A stretch of DNA of 64,000 bases, taken from Thiorhodococcus sp. (GTDB taxonomy: Bacteria > Pseudomonadota > Gammaproteobacteria > Chromatiales > Chromatiaceae). The position numbers were made by a program, and so were the translations under genes. Location: contig JARIBS010000013.1 in NCBI GenBank assembly GCA_029257385.1, forward strand, positions 1 through 64,000. Reading direction: 5' to 3'. Below, piece by piece: positions 27,021-37,401 of the stretch (the stretch's first letter is position 1; each line of letters starts with the position of its first letter). The notes below the pieces were generated by a model that was not told the origin of the DNA, did not search any database, and saw only the letters and a list, made by a program, of their open reading frames with translations.

Positions 27021-28690
27021 CGCTGACTCTTGCCCCAGGTATCACGCAGACCGACGGTGAGATTGAGCACCGGGCGCGCGGGTGTGGAGTCTGGATCGAC
27101 GATGAAATATCCCTCGCGCTCGAACTGGAAGCGCTCGCCGGGGCGCACCTCGCGCAAGGCCGGTTCGAGCACGCAACCATCAAGCACCTGGAACGAGTCG
27201 GGGTTGATCTGGTCGCGATAATCCGCCCCGCCAGAGCCTGGCGCGGGCACGCTGAACAAACGGTCGTAGAGCCTGACCTCAGCGGCAACGCCCTGTTGGG
27301 CGTCGACCCAGTGGATGACGCCCTTGACCTTACGCCCCTCGGGATTTTTGCCCAGGGTCTCGCGGTCGATTGATGCGCGCAGTTCTAAGACCGCGCCGGT
27401 GGCGTCGCGGATGACCTCGTCGCAGCGCATCACATAGGCGTTGCGCAGACGCACCTCGCCGCCCGGAACCAGGCGTTTGAAGCCCTTGGGCGGATGCTCC
27501 TCGAAATCATTGCGATCGATGTAAATCTCGCGACCAAACGGCAGCAGCCGGGTTCCAAGCGTCTCGTCCTTGGGATGATTGCGCGCCTCCAACTGCTCAG
27601 TGTGTCCGTGCGCGACATTGGTGAGCACGACCTTGAGCGGGCGCAGCACGGCCATGCGCCGTAGCGCGCTCGCGTCCAAGTCATCGCGGATGGCGCTCTC
27701 GAGCATGGCCATCTCGACCAGGTTCTCGGCCTTGGTGATACCGATACGCTCGCAGAAGCTGCGCACAGCACCCGGCGTATAACCGCGTCGGCGCAGACCG
27801 GCGATGGTCGGCATGCGCGGATCATCCCAGCCCTGGACGTGCGACTCGCTGACAAGCTCGGTCAGGCGCCGCTTGCTCATCAGGGTGTATTCGAGATTGA
27901 GTCGACTGAACTCGATCTGGCGCGGCTTGCACGGCACCGAGACGTTGTCGATGCACCAGTCGTACAAGGGGCGGTGATCCTCGAACTCCAGGGTGCACAG
28001 CGAGTGGGTGATGCCCTCGAGCGCGTCCGAGATCGGATGGGTATAATCGTAGGTCGGATAGAGACACCAGGCCAAACCCGTCTGATGATGCACGACACCG
28101 TGCTTGACCCGATAGAGCACCGGATCGCGCAGGTTGATGTTGGGCGAGGCCATGTCGATGCGCGCGCGCAGGGTGCGCACGCCGTCCTCGAACTCGCCCG
28201 CGCGCATGCGTGCGAAGAGATCCAAATTCTCATCCACAGAGCGGTTGCGATAGGGGCTCTCACGGCCCGGCTCGGTGAGTGTGCCGCGATGTGTGCGCAC
28301 CTCCTCGGCCGTCAGGTCGCAGACGTAGGCGAGTCCTTTCCCGATCAGCTCAACTGCAAAACCGTAGAGCTGCTCAAAATAGTCTGAGGCGAAATAGAGC
28401 CGATCGTTCCAGTCGAAGCCGAGCCAGTGCACGTCGTCTTGAATAGATTCGACGAACTCGACGTTCTCCTTGTGCGGATTGGTATCGTCGAAGCGCAGAT
28501 TGCAGGTGCCGCCGAAGGCTTGCGCCAGACCGAAGTTGAGCACGATCGACTTGGCGTGACCGATGTGCAGATAACCATTCGGCTCGGGGGGAAAGCGCGT
28601 GGCGATCTGCGTATGCTTTCCAGAGGCCAGATCCGCCTCGATGATCTGGCGGATGAAATTCGTGCGTGGCGGCTCGGCGGCGTCGGTCAT
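27017..28690 (-). CDS. glnS: Glutaminyl-tRNA synthetase
   Basis: This 557-residue class I enzyme charges tRNA-Gln. The HIGH motif is [12 protein letters not shown], the KMSKS motif is LMSKRRL, and the beta-barrel anticodon domain occupies the last 200 residues. The length matches E. coli GlnS (554). It is the first gene of a three-gene unit with the DinB-like and UDG genes. Confidence 0.97.
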   Translation of the reverse strand: MTDAAEPPRTNFIRQIIEADLASGKHTQIATRFPPEPNGYLHIGHAKSIVLNFGLAQAFGGTCNLRFDDTNPHKENVEFVESIQDDVHWLGFDWNDRLYFASDYFEQLYGFAVELIGKGLAYVCDLTAEEVRTHRGTLTEPGRESPYRNRSVDENLDLFARMRAGEFEDGVRTLRARIDMASPNINLRDPVLYRVKHGVVHHQTGLAWCLYPTYDYTHPISDALEGITHSLCTLEFEDHRPLYDWCIDNVSVPCKPRQIEFSRLNLEYTLMSKRRLTELVSESHVQGWDDPRMPTIAGLRRRGYTPGAVRSFCERIGITKAENLVEMAMLESAIRDDLDASALRRMAVLRPLKVVLTNVAHGHTEQLEARNHPKDETLGTRLLPFGREIYIDRNDFEEHPPKGFKRLVPGGEVRLRNAYVMRCDEVIRDATGAVLELRASIDRETLGKNPEGRKVKGVIHWVDAQQGVAAEVRLYDRLFSVPAPGSGGADYRDQINPDSFQVLDGCVLEPALREVRPGERFQFEREGYFIVDPDSTPARPVLNLTVGLRDTWGKSQR

Positions 28691-28869
28691 GATCTCTCGG
28701 CGGGATGAAGAATCGATGGGCTTTGCATTCTAGCCGTTACCCAGGCAATTGTAAGTCGCGGTTACAGGATGACCCGATCATCCAGGCCCCATGCCCTCGA
28801 TAAGGCAATTCATTGTAGACGGCCAGGCGAGGCGTGCGCCGTCCCATCACGAGACCAGGAGACACTCTT

Positions 28870-29184
28870 ATGCTGATCACATTTCAAACCAAGGCGTATG
28901 CGCCGATTACCATGTTCGGCGACGTGGCCATCACGCTCATCAAGTTGATGGGACACAGCGGCAGCGTACCCAGCGCCCTGCTCGCCGAGGACGTGCCCGG
29001 CGCGCTCAAACGTCTGCAGGCGGCCGTCATTGAGCATCCGGACGAACCGCTGGGTCCGCAAAACGGCGACTCGGACAGAAACGACAAGGCGCAACACGTC
29101 AGCCTCGCCCATCGCGCCCTGCCGCTGATCGAGCTGCTGAAAGCCGCAGCGGCGGACGAGGTGGATGTGATGTGGAGAGAGTGA
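28870..29184 (+). CDS. DUF1840 family protein
   Basis: The 104-residue product begins MLITFQTKAYAPITMFGDVA and has a conserved small fold typical of DUF1840, whose function is unknown. AGGAGA stands 8 bases before the ATG, so this start is preferred over the in-frame ATG at 28834. It is a single gene between glnS and gltX. Confidence 0.8.
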   Translation: MLITFQTKAYAPITMFGDVAITLIKLMGHSGSVPSALLAEDVPGALKRLQAAVIEHPDEPLGPQNGDSDRNDKAQHVSLAHRALPLIELLKAAAADEVDVMWRE

Positions 29185-29211
29185 CGCTGGGGCACTCTGC
29201 GCCCTCCTCCA

Positions 29212-29230
29212 GCGCCTCAGGTTGAGGCGC
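29212..29230. terminator. Short hairpin overlapping the gltX stop
   Basis: GCGCCTCA and TGAGGCGC pair around a 3-base loop between the convergent DUF1840 gene and gltX. The gltX stop codon is inside the stem; there is no T-run. Confidence 0.4.
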
Positions 29231-30629
29231 GCGCATCAATGTAGGCCAGCGCCTTGTCGATGCGGCGCAGCGTCGCCTCCTTACCCACCAGCATCAGCGT
29301 CTCGTCGATGCCGGGCGAGGCGGCGCGACCGACGATGGCCACCCGCAACGGCTGGGCGATCTTGCCCATGTTGACCTCTAGCTCTCCGGCAACGCGCTCG
29401 ACCACATATTCGAGCTGCTCGGGGGTCCAGTCCTCGAAGGCCATCAGCTCGAAGGCGGTGCGCAGCTTCTCCAGTCCTTCGCGCGCGACCGGGCGCAGGT
29501 GCTTTTTGGCTGCAGCCGCCTCGTAGTCGTCGAAGTCCTGGTAGCAGAACGCGCTGATCTCAGCCAGCTCGGTGAGGGTCTTGGCGCGGGCGGCTTGGAT
29601 CTTGACGACCTCGGCCAAGTCCGGGCCAGCCGATGGATCCACGCCCAAATGCCCCATGTGCGAACTCAGCAAGCGGGCGACGCGCGCCGGATCGGCATAC
29701 TGGAGATACTGCTGATTGAGCCAATCGAGCTTGTCGGTATTGAACGCCGAAGGGGACTTGTTGACGTCGCCGATGTCAAAAAGCTCAATCATCTGCTCGA
29801 TTGAGAAGATCTCCTGATCGCCATGCGACCAGCCCAGACGCACCAGATAGTTCAGCAGCGCCTCCGGGAGATAGCCCTGATCCCGGTAGGAGATTACGCT
29901 CACCGCGCCATGGCGCTTGGACAGGCGCGCACCGTCCTCGCCGAGAATCATCGGGACATGGCCATAGCGTGGCGGCTCATGACCGAGCGCGCGCAGAATG
30001 TTGATCTGACGCGGGGCGTTGGTCAGATGATCGTCGCCACGAATGACATGGGTAATGCGCATGTCCGCGTCGTCGACGACCACCGTCAGATTATAGGTCG
30101 GCGTGCCATCGCTGCGGCGGATGACGAGGTCATCGAGCTCCTCGTTGTTGAAGGGAACGCGGCCACGGATCAGATCGTCGACGATCACTACGCCATCGGG
30201 TGGATTGCGGAAACGAATGACGTGCGGCGCGTCCGGATCGATCTGGCGATGGCTGCAATGTCCGTCGTAGCGCGGCTTGGCCTTGCGCGCCATCTGGTCG
30301 ACGCGCAGCTTCTCCAGGCGCTCTCTGGAGCAGTCACAGCGATACGCCAGTCCCTTATTCAGCAACTCATCGATAACGGCGTTGTAGCGCTCAAAGCGCT
30401 GTGTCTGGTAGAAGGGCCCCTCGTCATAATCCAGACCGAGCCAGGTCATCCCCTCCAGGATCGCGTTCACGGATTCGGTCGTCGAGCGCTCCAGGTCGGT
30501 GTCCTCGATGCGCAGAATGAACTGGCCGCCACGCTTGCGGGCGTAGAGATAGCAGAAAAGCGCCGTGCGGGCGCCGCCCACGTGCAAAAAGCCGGTTGGC
30601 GAGGGAGCAAATCTGGTGCGAACTGTCAT
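29217..30629 (-). CDS. gltX: Glutamyl-tRNA synthetase
   Basis: A 470-residue class I synthetase charging tRNA-Glu. HIGH motif [20 protein letters not shown] motif ARLSKRHG, and zinc ligands in CDCSRERL with HCSHRQ are seen. The start at 30629 ([13 protein letters not shown]) is chosen over 30665 because conserved residues begin at once. Gram-negative bacteria of this group can carry two gltX copies; only one is in view. Confidence 0.96.
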   Translation of the reverse strand: MTVRTRFAPSPTGFLHVGGARTALFCYLYARKRGGQFILRIEDTDLERSTTESVNAILEGMTWLGLDYDEGPFYQTQRFERYNAVIDELLNKGLAYRCDCSRERLEKLRVDQMARKAKPRYDGHCSHRQIDPDAPHVIRFRNPPDGVVIVDDLIRGRVPFNNEELDDLVIRRSDGTPTYNLTVVVDDADMRITHVIRGDDHLTNAPRQINILRALGHEPPRYGHVPMILGEDGARLSKRHGAVSVISYRDQGYLPEALLNYLVRLGWSHGDQEIFSIEQMIELFDIGDVNKSPSAFNTDKLDWLNQQYLQYADPARVARLLSSHMGHLGVDPSAGPDLAEVVKIQAARAKTLTELAEISAFCYQDFDDYEAAAAKKHLRPVAREGLEKLRTAFELMAFEDWTPEQLEYVVERVAGELEVNMGKIAQPLRVAIVGRAASPGIDETLMLVGKEATLRRIDKALAYIDARAST

Positions 30630-30731
30630 GATGTATCGGTCAGGTTGTGTGAATCGATGGATCAAATTCTACACAGAGCCTCGCTTGCCTGCCCGCTTGT
30701 TCGCTCAAAAGGCATCGGGTATGTTGAGCGG

Positions 30732-31103
30732 ATGAGATTCGCTGAGACAGATAATTCAAGCGGCCATCTGATCGAGGGCTATGATGCGCAGAGCGTGCAC
30801 ATCGATGGGCACCGCTATCACGCGAGCCTGATCCTGACCCCTTCGCAGATCATCCAGCCGTGGGAACCAGCGCGCGCAGCAGACCTGACCCGCGAGCATC
30901 TGGACGCGATTCTGACACTCGACCCGCGCATCATCATTCTTGGAACGGGCGTGACACAGATCTTTCCCGATCCTGACATCTATTTTTGGCTCCTGGAGCG
31001 CGGGGTCGGGGTCGAGGTCATGGACACCGGCGCTGCGTGCCGAACCTACAACATCCTCATGTCCGAAGACCGTCGCGTCGCGGCGGGGCTGATCCTCGGC
31101 TAA
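30732..31103 (+). CDS. Mth938/DUF498-like domain protein
   Basis: The 123-residue protein shows the family pattern: ESxRFAETD-type start, IIILGTG, and a GVEVMDTGAACRTYNIL segment with a final RVAAGLIL. Relatives include NDUFAF3, an assembly factor of complex I, but the bacterial role is unknown. It starts 102 bases from gltX in the opposite direction. Confidence 0.85.
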   Translation: MRFAETDNSSGHLIEGYDAQSVHIDGHRYHASLILTPSQIIQPWEPARAADLTREHLDAILTLDPRIIILGTGVTQIFPDPDIYFWLLERGVGVEVMDTGAACRTYNILMSEDRRVAAGLILG

Positions 31104-31133
31104 GCCGCCCCGTACGCTGGAGTTCGCACCACC

Positions 31134-31823
31134 ATGGATCGAACGATGATCCTGTCCATCCTTGCAGCGGCAGTGCTCGGCTTCGTCGGGATGCTGCTCC
31201 TGATGCCAGAACCCACCGACGACGGCATTATCCGGCTGCCCTGGCAGATCCACCAGGACACGGACGGCCGCACCCAGGTGTTCGGACTCACGCTCGGACA
31301 AACGACGCTCGCACAGGTGCGCGAAGTCTTCGAGGAACCAGGTGAGGTGAGCCTGTTCAAGACCGCCGACGAGCCATCGCGCTTCGCCGCCGAGGCCTAT
31401 TTCGAGCGGATCTATCTGCAACGCCTCCGCGCCAATTTTGTCATCAGCCTGGACGCTGATCAGACGTTGCTGGAAGGGATGTACGATCGCGGATTGCGCA
31501 TCAGCCAACTCGGCGGCGGTGGGGGCAAGAAAATCAAGCTCCATCCGGCAGACGCCGATGCCCTGGCCAACCGCCCCATCCGCGCCATCAGCTATCTGCC
31601 CAAGGCGAAACTCGACGAGGCATTGATCGAGCAACGCTTCGGCGCGCCATCAAGCCGACTTGGCGAACCGAAAACCGGCATCGTCCATTGGCTCTACCCC
31701 GAGCGCGGTGTCGATCTTGGCCGCGATCGACAAGGCCATGTCGTCATCCAGTATGTCAATCCGGCCGATTTCGGGGAGCTGATGGCGCCGCTTGCGGGAC
31801 TGGCGCCGCCGCGCGCCGACTAA
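31134..31823 (+). CDS. Conserved membrane-anchored protein of unknown function
   Basis: A 229-residue protein with one N-terminal hydrophobic segment (ILSILAAAVLGFVGMLLLM), probably a membrane anchor or uncleaved signal. The rest is soluble: GRTQVFGLTLGQTTLAQVRE, an SLFKTADEP stretch and PKTGIVHWLYPERGVDL. I do not recognise the family. It follows the Mth938-like gene by 30 bases and probably shares its transcript, and converges on tyrA with a 4-base overlap. Confidence 0.75.
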   Translation: MDRTMILSILAAAVLGFVGMLLLMPEPTDDGIIRLPWQIHQDTDGRTQVFGLTLGQTTLAQVREVFEEPGEVSLFKTADEPSRFAAEAYFERIYLQRLRANFVISLDADQTLLEGMYDRGLRISQLGGGGGKKIKLHPADADALANRPIRAISYLPKAKLDEALIEQRFGAPSSRLGEPKTGIVHWLYPERGVDLGRDRQGHVVIQYVNPADFGELMAPLAGLAPPRAD

Positions 31824-32686
31824 GGCGCGCTGTCGACATAACGGTCCCGAGCGGACTTGGCCCGCTCGAAAATCTCTAGCAGGTGCACGCCATCGCCACG
31901 GCGGATGCTCTCGGCCAGCCCCGTCATTTCCACGCCAAAGCGCGCTAGCATGGCGCTGAGCGCCTCGCGATTGGCGATACAGATGTCGCGCCACATGACC
32001 GGATCGCTTGAGGCGATGCGGGTGAAGTCACGAAAACCGCCAGCGGCATAGCGGAAGATCTCGTCGTTCTCGCGCATCTGCGCCAGCGCATCCACCAGAC
32101 TAAAGGCCAGCATGTGCGGGAGATGACTGGTCGCGGCGAGCACTTCGTCGTGATGGGCGACGGCCATGGTGGTCACCTCCGCCCCGCAGGTTTCCCACAT
32201 GCGGGTCACGCGGTTGAGGGCATCCGGGTCGGTCTCCGGCAGGGGCGTTAAGATCACACGCCGCTGCGCATAGAGCTCGGCGAAAGATGCCTCCACCCCG
32301 CTACACTCGGTCCCCGCGATGGGATGACCTGGCACCAGGCGCGGTGGCATCGCGCCGAAGACAGCCAGGGCATCGGCGACCACGCTGCCCTTGACGCTGC
32401 CGCCGTCGGTGATTACTGCGGCGGTGTCGAGGCGCTGTCTGATAGCCGCCATCACCGTGCGCATGGCCCCCAGCGGCACGGCGAGAAAGATCATGTCGGC
32501 ACCGGCGACGGCCTCGCCCGGATCATGGGTGAAGCGGTCGATCACACCCAGTTCGTGCGCCTTCTCCAGGTTGTCTAGTGAGCGCCCGCAGCCGACCACC
32601 TCCCCTACCGCATTGGCCGCGCGCAATGCGCGCGCGAGCGAGCCGCCGATCAGACCAACACCGATGATCGCCAGCCGCTCGATCAC
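31820..32686 (-). CDS. tyrA: Prephenate dehydrogenase
   Basis: The 288-residue enzyme makes 4-hydroxyphenylpyruvate (or arogenate to tyrosine). The NAD-binding GVGLIGGSLARAL is at the N-terminus and the catalytic His lies in GHPIAGTECSG, with SHLPHMLAFSLV further on. There is no chorismate mutase domain, so it is monofunctional. It overlaps hisC by 4 bases. In Pseudomonas tyrA is followed by aroA; here a convergent gene follows instead. Confidence 0.93.
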   Translation of the reverse strand: MIERLAIIGVGLIGGSLARALRAANAVGEVVGCGRSLDNLEKAHELGVIDRFTHDPGEAVAGADMIFLAVPLGAMRTVMAAIRQRLDTAAVITDGGSVKGSVVADALAVFGAMPPRLVPGHPIAGTECSGVEASFAELYAQRRVILTPLPETDPDALNRVTRMWETCGAEVTTMAVAHHDEVLAATSHLPHMLAFSLVDALAQMRENDEIFRYAAGGFRDFTRIASSDPVMWRDICIANREALSAMLARFGVEMTGLAESIRRGDGVHLLEIFERAKSARDRYVDSAP

Positions 32687-33795
32687 TGGGCGAGCACCTC
32701 TTCGAGTGCCGCGATGAACCGGGCGTTCTCGTCTGCGAGTCCGATGCTGATGCGCAAGTGATTCGGCAGGCCGTAGTTGCCGACGGGCCGCACGATGACT
32801 CCGCGCCGCAGCAAGGCGTCATTGATCGGGCTGGCGGACCGACCCAGATCGACCGTCACGAAATTGCCCACCGAGGGGATATAGGCCAGCCCCAGCCGCT
32901 CGAAGGCCCCGGTAAGTTGCCGCATACCGGCGCGATTGAGTTCGACCGAGGCGCGCACATGCTCACGATCGGAGATGGCAGCGATGGCAGCGACCTGGGC
33001 CAAGGCGTTGACATTGAAGGGCTGGCGTACCCGGTTGAGCAGATCGGCGACGCGCGCATCGCTGATGCCGTAGCCGATGCGCAGGGCCGCCAGACCGTGT
33101 GCCTTGGAGAACGTACGGGTCACGATCAGGTTGGGGAACGCCTCGATCCAATGAGTCGTGTTCGGAAAGTCCGGCTCTGAGACATAATCGGTATAGGCCT
33201 CATCGACCACGACCATACAGGCGCGCGGCAGCGCACCGATGAAGGACTTGAGCGCATCGGCGGGCAGCCAGGTCCCGGTCGGATTGTTCGGGTTGGCGAT
33301 CCAGACGACACGGGTCTGATCGTTGACTAGGCTGGCCATGGCGTCCAGATCGTGACCGTAGTCGCGCGCTTTGGCGATCCGCGCGGTGGCGCCGACGCAT
33401 TGAGTCGCTATCGAATAGACCGTAAAGGCGTGCTCGGAGAAGACCGACTCAGCGCCCGGCTGCAGGAAGACCCGCGCGATCAGGTCGAGGACGTCATTGG
33501 ACCCGTTACCGAGCGTGATCGCCGTTGGCGAGACGATGTGATAGTCGGCCAGCACGCGGCGCAGCTCGAAACCGCTGCCATCGGGGTAGCGCCCGAGTTC
33601 GGCGAGCAGGGTCGCGATCGCATCCTGGGCGCGCGAACCTGGACCGAGCGGATTTTCGTTCGAGGCGAGTTTAACCGCGTCGCGGATGCCCAGATCGCGT
33701 TCGAGTTCCGAGACCGGCTTGCCGGGGACGTAGGGCGTCAACCCGGTGGCCCAGGGGGCTGCGATGGAGAGAAAGGGGTTGTCGGTTTGGCTCAT
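32683..33795 (-). CDS. hisC: Histidinol-phosphate/aromatic aminotransferase
   Basis: The 370-residue PLP enzyme has ASNENPLGP, the PLP Lys in RTFSKAHGLAALRIGYG, and WIANPNNPTGT. Its place between pheA and tyrA suggests that it works mainly as the aromatic aminotransferase of this supraoperon (hisC2 in Pseudomonas), with histidinol phosphate as a possible second substrate. Confidence 0.93.
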   Translation of the reverse strand: MSQTDNPFLSIAAPWATGLTPYVPGKPVSELERDLGIRDAVKLASNENPLGPGSRAQDAIATLLAELGRYPDGSGFELRRVLADYHIVSPTAITLGNGSNDVLDLIARVFLQPGAESVFSEHAFTVYSIATQCVGATARIAKARDYGHDLDAMASLVNDQTRVVWIANPNNPTGTWLPADALKSFIGALPRACMVVVDEAYTDYVSEPDFPNTTHWIEAFPNLIVTRTFSKAHGLAALRIGYGISDARVADLLNRVRQPFNVNALAQVAAIAAISDREHVRASVELNRAGMRQLTGAFERLGLAYIPSVGNFVTVDLGRSASPINDALLRRGVIVRPVGNYGLPNHLRISIGLADENARFIAALEEVLAQ

Positions 33796-33880
33796 TGTGA
33801 CGTCACGCTCTCATTAGAACTGAATTTTGGTGGGCGCGGATGGGAATGGTTCAGACGCCCATTATGGACAGACTGTACGA

Positions 33881-34981
33881 TCACAGCACGGCCAGCGGAT
33901 AGGAACCCAGTACCTTGAACAGAAGCGCGTCCTTTTCCAGTTGATTGAGCACGGGCGCCACTTGCGCCTCTTGTCGATGACCCAGGATGTCGACAAAAAA
34001 GACATAGTCCCAGACACCACGGCGCGAGGGCCGGGACTCGATCCGGGTCATGCTCAGACCGTTCGCGGCCAGCGGTTCCAAAAGGCTGTGCAACCCGCCC
34101 GCCTTGTTCTTGCACGAGAGCAGCAGGCTGGTCTTGTCCTGACCGCTGGGCAACGAATCCTGCTTGCCGATGACGAGGAAACGCGTCGTGTTGCAGGGTT
34201 CGTCCTCAATGCGCTCGACGAGCACTTCGAGGTGGTAGATCTCGGCGGCCTGGATGCCAGCGACCGCTGCGGCGTCTGACTCTTTGGCCGCAAGACGCGC
34301 GGCCTCGGCGTTGCTGCCGACGGCGACCCGTTCTGCGGAAGGCAGGTAGCGATCGAGCCACGCGCGGCATTGCGCCAGCGACTGCTGATGAGAGTAGACC
34401 GTGCGGATGGCGCCCAGATCGGCGGCGCGGCTGAGCAAGTGATGATGGATGCGTAGACTGACCTCGCCGGTGATCATCAGCGACGAACTCATAAAGAGAT
34501 CCAGGGTGTGGCTGACGACGCCCTCGGTCGAGTTCTCCACCGGCACCACGCCGAAGTCGCAGGCGCCCGACTCGACCTCGCGAAAGATCTCGTCGGTGGT
34601 CCCCATGGCCTTGGTGATCACCGAATGACCGAAGTGCTTGATGGCCGCAGCCTGGGTGAAGGTGCCCTCCGGCCCAAGGAAAGCCGCTTTGAGCGGGCGC
34701 TCCAGCGCCAGGCAGGCGGACATGATCTCGCGAAACAGACGCGCCACCTCTTCGCTGTCGAGCGGACCCTGGTTGGCGTCCTTGACGCCGCGCAGGACTG
34801 CCGCTTCGCGCTCTGGACGATAGAACTGAACGGCGCTGCCCGTGGCTTCCGTCTTGATGTGTCCGACACGCTGGGCGCAGCGCGCGCGCTCGCTGATCAA
34901 TTGGAGCAACTCCTGATCGATCGCATCGATGCGGTTGCGCACGATTTCGAGCTCACTGTCGTCGTTGCTGCCAGTCGTCAT
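33881..34981 (-). CDS. pheA: Chorismate mutase-prephenate dehydratase (P-protein)
   Basis: A 366-residue bifunctional enzyme of phenylalanine synthesis. An AroQ-type chorismate mutase (about 1-95, RNRIDAIDQELLQLISERAR) leads to the dehydratase domain (FLGPEGTFTQAA; VPVENSTEGVVSHTLDL) and a C-terminal ACT domain with the feedback motif (ESRPSRRGVWDYVFFVD). The start at 34981 is used because an earlier start would run into serA. Confidence 0.95.
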   Translation of the reverse strand: MTTGSNDDSELEIVRNRIDAIDQELLQLISERARCAQRVGHIKTEATGSAVQFYRPEREAAVLRGVKDANQGPLDSEEVARLFREIMSACLALERPLKAAFLGPEGTFTQAAAIKHFGHSVITKAMGTTDEIFREVESGACDFGVVPVENSTEGVVSHTLDLFMSSSLMITGEVSLRIHHHLLSRAADLGAIRTVYSHQQSLAQCRAWLDRYLPSAERVAVGSNAEAARLAAKESDAAAVAGIQAAEIYHLEVLVERIEDEPCNTTRFLVIGKQDSLPSGQDKTSLLLSCKNKAGGLHSLLEPLAANGLSMTRIESRPSRRGVWDYVFFVDILGHRQEAQVAPVLNQLEKDALLFKVLGSYPLAVL

Positions 34982-35000
34982 GGTATTGATTACCCTCTGC

Positions 35001-36170
35001 TCAACCGCTGAGACAACGCACCGAGAGCACCCCCTCAATGGCCTTGAGCCGCGCCAGGGTGTCCTCGGAGCAGCGCTTATCGATGTCGATGAGCGTCACC
35101 GCCACATCGTCGCGCGAGCGGTTGAGCATGTCGACGATATTGAGTCCGGCATTGGCAAGCTCGGTCGAGATTTGTCCCAGCATGTTCGGCACGTTGCTGT
35201 TGACGACAGCAATGCGTAGACCGCCATTGCGCGGGAGTACGATCTTGGGAAAGTTGACCGAGTTGATCACGTTGCCGCTTTCGAGATACTCCCGAACCTG
35301 ATCCGCCACCATGATGGCGCAGTTGTCCTCGGCCTCCTTGGTCGAGGCGCCCAGGTGGGGCAAGGCCACCACGCGCGGATGATCTTTGAGCAGATTGCTC
35401 GGGAAATCACAGCAATAGGCGTAGAGATGACCCTGATCCAAGGCCGTGACCACGGCATCGTCGTCGATGATGCCCGAACGCGAAAAGTTCAGCAGCACCG
35501 CCCCCTTGGGCAGGATGTGGATACGCTCAGCGTTGATCATGTGCCGAGTCTGATCGGTCAGCGGCACATGGAAGGTCACGAAGTCCGAGCGTGCGAGCAG
35601 ATCGTCAATGCTCACGGCGGCCTGCACCTCGCTCGAAAGCTGCCAGGCGCGACCGACGGTGATGCTCGGGTCGTATCCGACCACCTTCATACCGAGTCCG
35701 CGCGCGGCATTGGCGACCTGCACGCCGATCGCCCCGAGTCCGATAACTCCGAGTGTCCGCCCGGGCAGCTCAAAGCCGGAGAACTGCTTCTTTCCGGCCT
35801 CGACCGCTTCGTTGATCGCGGCATCGTCGCCGCTCAGCTCACGCGCGTACCGCCAGGCTTGGGCAATATTGCGCGCCGACAGCAGCATGCCCGCAATCAC
35901 CAGCTCTTTGACGGCGTTGGCATTGGCGCCCGGCGCGTTGAATACAGGAATGCCGCGTGCGGTCATGGCCGGTACCGGGACATTGTTGGTGCCCGCGCCG
36001 GCACGGCCAATGGCCAGAACCGTTTCCGGGATGACCATGTCGTGCATCTTGGCCGAACGCACCAGGATGGCATCCGGATGGGCGATTTCCGAGGCGACCT
36101 CGTAGCGATCGCGCGGGAGCCGCTCCAGGCCGGCTAGGGAGATGTTATTGAGTGTCTGAATCTTGAACAT
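35001..36170 (-). CDS. serA: D-3-phosphoglycerate dehydrogenase
   Basis: This 389-residue enzyme starts serine synthesis. NAD-binding GLGAIGVQVANAARGLG, substrate Arg in NFSRSGIIDDD, the catalytic Glu region and His in PHLGASTKEAEDNCA are visible, and a C-terminal ACT domain (about 315-389) allows serine feedback. It is only 19 bases upstream of pheA and lies in the serC-pheA interval, an insertion relative to Pseudomonas. Confidence 0.95.
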   Translation of the reverse strand: MFKIQTLNNISLAGLERLPRDRYEVASEIAHPDAILVRSAKMHDMVIPETVLAIGRAGAGTNNVPVPAMTARGIPVFNAPGANANAVKELVIAGMLLSARNIAQAWRYARELSGDDAAINEAVEAGKKQFSGFELPGRTLGVIGLGAIGVQVANAARGLGMKVVGYDPSITVGRAWQLSSEVQAAVSIDDLLARSDFVTFHVPLTDQTRHMINAERIHILPKGAVLLNFSRSGIIDDDAVVTALDQGHLYAYCCDFPSNLLKDHPRVVALPHLGASTKEAEDNCAIMVADQVREYLESGNVINSVNFPKIVLPRNGGLRIAVVNSNVPNMLGQISTELANAGLNIVDMLNRSRDDVAVTLIDIDKRCSEDTLARLKAIEGVLSVRCLSG

Positions 36171-36302
36171 AAATAAATGGTCAGTGAACGGTGGTCGATT
36201 GTCAGGGCTTCTCGCCCCGCGCTGAGCGGTTTTCAGTGGCAAGCGGCTAGATACCAGCAGACGGAGTGCATCACAACCGACGACCGACTACTGACGACTG
36301 TC

Positions 36303-37385
36303 TCAGCCGTGCTTGCGCTCGAACTCCTTCATAAAGTTTGCTAGGGCCTCGACACCCGCCTCTGGCATTGCATTGTAGATGCTCGCGCGCATTCCGCCGA
36401 CTGATCTGTGACCTTTGAGCGTCGTCAGGCCAATGGCCTTGGCCTCTTTAAGGAAGTTCTCGTCGAGATCCGCGCTGGCCAGGGTGAAGGGCACATTCAT
36501 CCAGGAGCGCGCCGGTGGATCGACTGGGTTGTGGTAGAAATCCGAGGCATCGATGGTGTCGTAGAGCAGTGTTGCCTTGCGCTGGTTGACGGCGGCCATG
36601 GCGGCGAGACCGCCCTTGCCCTTCAGCCACTTGAACACCAGCCCGGTCACATACCAGGCATAGGTGGGCGGCGTGTTGTACATGGAGTCGCTGTCGGCCT
36701 GAACCTTGTAGTCGAACATGGTCGGCGTGCACTCAAGCGGCTGGCCGATCAGGTCATCACGCACGATGACGATAGTCAGCCCGGCGGGACCGATGTTTTT
36801 CTGCGCCCCGGCATAGATCAACCCGAAGCGCGACACATCGATTGGGCGCGACAGGAGGGTCGAGGACATATCGGCGACCAGTGGCCGTGCGCCCGTCTCG
36901 GGGATGTAAGGAAACTCGACCCCCTCGATGGTCTCATTGGGCGTGTAGTGCACATAGGCCGCATCGGCGCTGAGCTTGAGTTCATCCTGGGCGGGCGCGC
37001 GCGTGAACTTGGTCTCTTGCGTGGTCGCGGCCACGTTGACCGAGCAATAACGGCGCGCCTCGGCGATCGCCTTCTTCGACCAGGAGCCGGTGTTGAGATA
37101 GTCTGCGCTCTCAGCCCCGCACAGCAAATTCATGGGGACGGCCGCGAACTGACTCGATGCACCGCCCTGCAGAAACAGCACCTTGTAATTGCTCGGGATA
37201 CTCAACAGCTCGCGCAGGTCGGCCTCGGCCTGAGCGGCGATGGACATGAACTCTTTGCTGCGATGGCTCATCTCGGCCACGCACATACCGCTTTGCTGCC
37301 AGTCGAGCATTTCGTCGCGGGCCTGTGCCAGAACCGGCTCAGGCAGCATGGCGGGACCGGCGCTGAAATTATAGACGCGAGTCAT
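36303..37385 (-). CDS. serC: Phosphoserine aminotransferase
   Basis: The 360-residue class V PLP enzyme converts 3-phosphohydroxypyruvate to phosphoserine and also serves pyridoxine synthesis. [12 protein letters not shown] opens the protein and the PLP Lys is in [14 protein letters not shown]. The start at 37385 is 16 bases after the gyrA stop. It is separated from serA by 132 bases containing TGGTCAG-like text. Confidence 0.96.
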   Translation of the reverse strand: MTRVYNFSAGPAMLPEPVLAQARDEMLDWQQSGMCVAEMSHRSKEFMSIAAQAEADLRELLSIPSNYKVLFLQGGASSQFAAVPMNLLCGAESADYLNTGSWSKKAIAEARRYCSVNVAATTQETKFTRAPAQDELKLSADAAYVHYTPNETIEGVEFPYIPETGARPLVADMSSTLLSRPIDVSRFGLIYAGAQKNIGPAGLTIVIVRDDLIGQPLECTPTMFDYKVQADSDSMYNTPPTYAWYVTGLVFKWLKGKGGLAAMAAVNQRKATLLYDTIDASDFYHNPVDPPARSWMNVPFTLASADLDENFLKEAKAIGLTTLKGHRSVGGMRASIYNAMPEAGVEALANFMKEFERKHG

Positions 37386-37401
37386 TCTCAGTTTCCCCAT
37401 T

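Noticed and set aside
28741..28790. A promoter TTACAA-N16-TAGAAT for glnS
   Set aside because: The -35 box matches consensus in only half its bases, too weak to list.
29823..30731. Upstream extension of the Mth938-like gene to 29823
   Set aside because: The extension is antisense to gltX; conserved residues begin at the ATG at 30732.
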